A stretch of 8,297 nucleotides of DNA from NCBI GenBank assembly GCA_937958365.1, contig CALFEW010000279.1, positions 1 through 8,297 of the forward strand. Direction: 5' to 3'. This stretch comes from an uncultured Chloroflexota bacterium. GTDB lineage: Bacteria; Chloroflexota; Anaerolineae; Promineifilales; Promineifilaceae. The first letter of the stretch is position 1; each line of letters starts with the position of its first letter. The position numbers were made by a program, and so were the translations under genes. Shown piece after piece: positions 6,359-8,297 of the stretch. The notes beneath the pieces were generated by a model. It worked only from the letters and a program-made list of their open reading frames with translations, had not been told where the DNA came from and searched no databases.

Positions 6359-7540
6359 TTACTTCGGCATCGCGCTCAGCGCCGCATACGCCAGGCGCGG
6401 CGTGCCATCCGGTAACACAATAGCCCACCACCATTGCTCATTTTCTTCCGGCGTCCAGTTGGCGTCGGCCATGTAGATGGTGGTCATGAGGCCAATCCAG
6501 GGCTGCCAGTTTTCTTGCGCGTATTGATAAGCGCGCACCAGATAATCGGCCTGTTCCGCTTCGGAGACGCCGTGCCAGGTGTAGCTGGGGTGCATCTCCT
6601 GGTTCAATATCCAGCCCATCTCCATGATGGCGACTTGCTTGGCCCCATCGCCATTGGCGACCATGATAGCCCGCATGTCTTCCACATGCCGGAAAGCAAA
6701 CCAGCGCCCTTGCCCGTATTCATAACTGGCGGCCACAGCATCGGCCGAGGTTTCCGGCGGCGCTTTGTAGCCGGGGGCGTGGACGCCCAATGCGTCGAAG
6801 TAACCGCCGGCCCCGGCGTCGTACATGCCTTGTAAGAAGTCGGTGTCTGGCATGGCGTCCGGCGGCTGCGTACCGGTAGGCGCCAGCCCGGCGGAAATGA
6901 CGATGGCATCCGGGTCGGCGGCTTTGATGGCTTCGTAGCAGACCTTAAGCAGTTCCGTGTAGGCGGCCGGATCAGGCGCTTCGTTGCCCCATTCGCGGCT
7001 CAGGTTTGGCTCGTTCCACACCTGATAAGCGGCAATGCGCCCTTTGTAGCGCGTCGCCAACACGCCGCAAAAGTCGGCGAAATCCTGGTAATCCACCGGT
7101 GGCTGGTTTGGGGTGATTTTTTCGTCGGGCAGCGAGCGTACTGACCACAACGGCTGGTGGTCTATACGCACCACAAGCTGCAAACCGGCGTTTTCGACCG
7201 ATTCAACAATCACGTCGGGGCGGAACCAGTCGTATTGGCCTTTGCCGTACCCTTCAACGTCGCGCCAGGAAAAGGTTTGTTTGATCCAGCCGAAGCCCAT
7301 CTCCTGGGCCAATTTCAGGTCGCGGTCCAGGGCGTCTAGCTGCCACCATTGGGAGATGTGGATGCCGTAAGCGGGGGAGTCGAACAGCGGCACTACCGGT
7401 TGATCGCCGGTGAGGTCTGTGGGCAGCGGTGTGGGGGAGGGTGATGGGGTTGGCACAGCCGTGGACACACCTGTGCTGGGGGCAACGGCCGTGCCACAAC
7501 CCACCAACCATAAGACCATTAACAACAAAAACTTGTGCAT
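6359..7540 (-). CDS. Lipoprotein glycoside hydrolase, clan A-like (GH5/GH39-type) fold
   Basis: A 393-residue product starts at ATG 7540: MHKFLLLMVLWLVGC is a lipoprotein signal with lipobox LVGC and lipidated Cys15. A Pro/Thr/Ser linker spans about 21-44. The catalytic domain from about 55 onward is TIM-barrel-like: YGIHISQWW, then QVWNEPNL with acid/base Glu177, and the candidate nucleophile Glu307 in AIMEMGW. It ends with LAYAALSAMPK. The enzyme should sit outside the cell, tethered to the membrane, and hydrolyse a beta-glycoside; the substrate is not readable. The frame stays open upstream to 7762, but that extension translates the intergenic repeat and the neighbour's coding strand, so it is rejected. 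No strong Shine-Dalgarno precedes the ATG. It is a paralogue of the next gene, 100 bp upstream on the same strand. Confidence 0.86.
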   Translation of the reverse strand: MHKFLLLMVLWLVGCGTAVAPSTGVSTAVPTPSPSPTPLPTDLTGDQPVVPLFDSPAYGIHISQWWQLDALDRDLKLAQEMGFGWIKQTFSWRDVEGYGKGQYDWFRPDVIVESVENAGLQLVVRIDHQPLWSVRSLPDEKITPNQPPVDYQDFADFCGVLATRYKGRIAAYQVWNEPNLSREWGNEAPDPAAYTELLKVCYEAIKAADPDAIVISAGLAPTGTQPPDAMPDTDFLQGMYDAGAGGYFDALGVHAPGYKAPPETSADAVAASYEYGQGRWFAFRHVEDMRAIMVANGDGAKQVAIMEMGWILNQEMHPSYTWHGVSEAEQADYLVRAYQYAQENWQPWIGLMTTIYMADANWTPEENEQWWWAIVLPDGTPRLAYAALSAMPK

Positions 7541-7558
7541 GAGGGGTGTTTTGTGTTT

Positions 7559-7639
7559 CGTATTCCGTGTTCCGTATTCCGTGGTCCGTGTTGAGCTGTT
7601 GCTGAACGTCGGCCACGGAATACGGCTTACGGAATACGG
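7559..7639. repeat. Nested inverted repeat of the CCGTATTCC family between the two glycosidase genes
   Basis: CCGTATTCCGTGG (7572-7584) pairs perfectly over 13 bp with CCACGGAATACGG (7613-7625). Outside it, CGTATTCCGT (7559-7568) pairs over 10 bp with ACGGAATACG (7629-7638), separated by a symmetric 3-nt internal loop. The central loop is 28 bases. It starts right after the stop of the upstream glycosidase (7641) and ends 18 bases before the ATG of the downstream one. It could end or protect the upstream transcript. It shares the words CCGTATTCCGTGGTCC with the array at 1501-1573 on the opposite strand. Confidence 0.82.
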
Positions 7640-7640
7640 T

Positions 7641-8297
7641 TTACGGGTTCTTTTCCATGCTCGATACGGCCGAATAAGCCGGTCGCGGCACACCATTGGC
7701 GTCCACGATGCTGTAAGGAACCGGATCATCTGCGGGGCCGCTGCCTTTGTTACCAAAGTCAAAGTTGAACAAGAAGGCCAGCCAGACGGCGTTGGAATCG
7801 TTCATTTGCTGGAAGGCCTGAGTGATGTAATCGGCCTGTTCTTGCAGGGTGTTGTCCTGGGCAAACTCAAAGCCGGTCGGGTACACGTCGTACCCTTCGC
7901 TGGTGGCCCAGCCAAATTCGGTGACGCACAGCTTTTTGTTGGGGTCTACGGCCTGTACTTTTTGGGCGTAGGTGTCTAGAGTGGTTTTCAGGCTCCAGGA
8001 GTGGTGGGGATTGTCGAAGGGGCCGCGGAAAACGGCCGTTTGCGCTTCCGGCAACGCTCCTGTCTGGTCATAGGCCACGTCTGGCGGAATGTTGTAGCCG
8101 TTGTGATGTGCGCCCACGCAATCCGCATAATTCAGCATCCCGGCGGCCAGCGCCCGGTCCAGATATTCAAAATCGTCCGCCCAGCGCACCCAATCGCCCG
8201 GTCCCGTTGGCGACAAAGCGCCACTGATGACGATGATGTTCGGGTCTTGCGCTTTGATGGTTTCATAAAAAAAAAAAAAAAACTGCACGTAATCTTC
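7641..8297 (-). CDS. Clan A-like glycoside hydrolase, 5' partial
   Basis: The frame is open to the right edge, giving 218 residues, so the N-terminal half including any signal and the NEP acid/base lies outside the window. Visible are YETIKAQDPNIIVISGALSPTG, the candidate nucleophile Glu127 in CVTEFGWATSEGYD, a WLAFLFNFDFG strand and the terminal PRPAYSAVSSMEKNP. These line up with the neighbouring lipoprotein glycosidase (YEAIKAADPDAIVISAGLAPTG, IMEMGW, PRLAYAALSAMPK), so the two arose by duplication. Near the edge the coding strand has 16 T in a row, giving FFFFF where the paralogue has LLKVC at the same spacing. The GTG at 8288 is an unlikely start because coding sequence (EDY) continues upstream. 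TAA is at 7641-7643. Confidence 0.85.
   Translation of the reverse strand, partial: EDYVQFFFFFYETIKAQDPNIIVISGALSPTGPGDWVRWADDFEYLDRALAAGMLNYADCVGAHHNGYNIPPDVAYDQTGALPEAQTAVFRGPFDNPHHSWSLKTTLDTYAQKVQAVDPNKKLCVTEFGWATSEGYDVYPTGFEFAQDNTLQEQADYITQAFQQMNDSNAVWLAFLFNFDFGNKGSGPADDPVPYSIVDANGVPRPAYSAVSSMEKNP
8267..8282. repeat. Homopolymer of 16 A (T on the coding strand)
   Basis: Sixteen uninterrupted A lie 15 bases from the window end and inside the glycosidase reading frame. It is by far the longest single-base run in the window and stands in GC-rich DNA. The frame is preserved through it and the number of residues matches the paralogue. It may be a base-call or assembly artefact, or a true slippage tract. 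Confidence 0.95.

Larger units (their letters stand above)
228..8039. repeat. Dispersed palindrome ACGGCCGT, 17 copies
   Basis: Copies start at 228, 419, 2265, 2719, 2749, 2886, 2934, 3479, 3643, 3949, 4163, 4521, 4779, 4976, 4988, 7485 and 8032. By chance fewer than one would be expected in this length. Sixteen copies lie inside genes and one lies between genes. None falls between 4996 and 7484, which includes the AT-rich gene and most of the glycosidase. The pattern recalls the highly iterated palindromes of cyanobacteria. Confidence 0.9.

Noticed and set aside
7541..7762. N-terminal extension of the lipoprotein glycosidase to an ATG at 7762
   Set aside because: It would translate the intergenic hairpin repeat and overlap the upstream gene; the lipoprotein signal beginning at 7540 gives a natural N terminus.
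7410..7979. 189-residue + strand ORF over the two glycosidases
   Set aside because: It is a shadow frame antisense to two genes with clear catalytic motifs and includes the hairpin repeat.

Overview
The window is 8.3 kb of GC-rich bacterial DNA. It has three genes on the + strand (about 2-2966) and then six on the - strand (3096-8297), with both outermost genes cut by the window edges. The mix of a MoxR-type ATPase with a CoxE-type VWA protein, a dolichol-phosphate-mannose-synthase-like GT2 enzyme, tandem clan-A-like glycosidases with a Pro/Thr/Ser linker, and a heavily repeated palindrome suggests an environmental Chloroflexota (Anaerolineae-like) genome. That assignment is an inference from style; no marker gene is present.

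Left region (+ strand): a 5'-truncated GNAT acetyltransferase (2-415) is followed by a two-gene unit. This is a MoxR/CoxD-like AAA+ ATPase (557-1483) and a VWA/CoxE-like protein (1581-2966), a pairing known to act as a chaperone machine for complex maturation or metal-centre insertion. No client enzyme is encoded nearby. A 14-bp tandem repeat plus a perfect hairpin fills the gap between the two genes.

Centre (- strand): a 25-bp imperfect inverted repeat lies between the convergent VWA and GT2 genes. Reading leftwards from 5466 come a CopD-like four-helix membrane protein, a class I SAM methyltransferase and a GT2 membrane glycosyltransferase, with gaps of 85 and 60 bp, possibly one transcript. 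The methyltransferase is intact except for a single in-frame UGA at codon 99. Thirteen bases after that UGA lies a perfect 8-bp stem with a GGUC apex, so selenocysteine recoding is an open possibility alongside a simple nonsense mutation.

Right region (- strand): an AT-rich gene for a helical, TPR-like protein (5724-6317) is bounded by 10-bp inverted repeats and looks acquired. Next are a lipoprotein glycosidase (6359-7540) and the C-terminal part of a paralogous glycosidase (7641-8297), which carries a suspicious run of 16 T close to the window edge.

Two sequence families pervade the window. The palindrome ACGGCCGT occurs 17 times, mostly inside genes, and resembles a highly iterated palindrome. 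A CCGTATTCC / CCGTGGTCC family occupies several gaps between genes. No RNA gene, CRISPR array, transposase or complete integron site was recognised.
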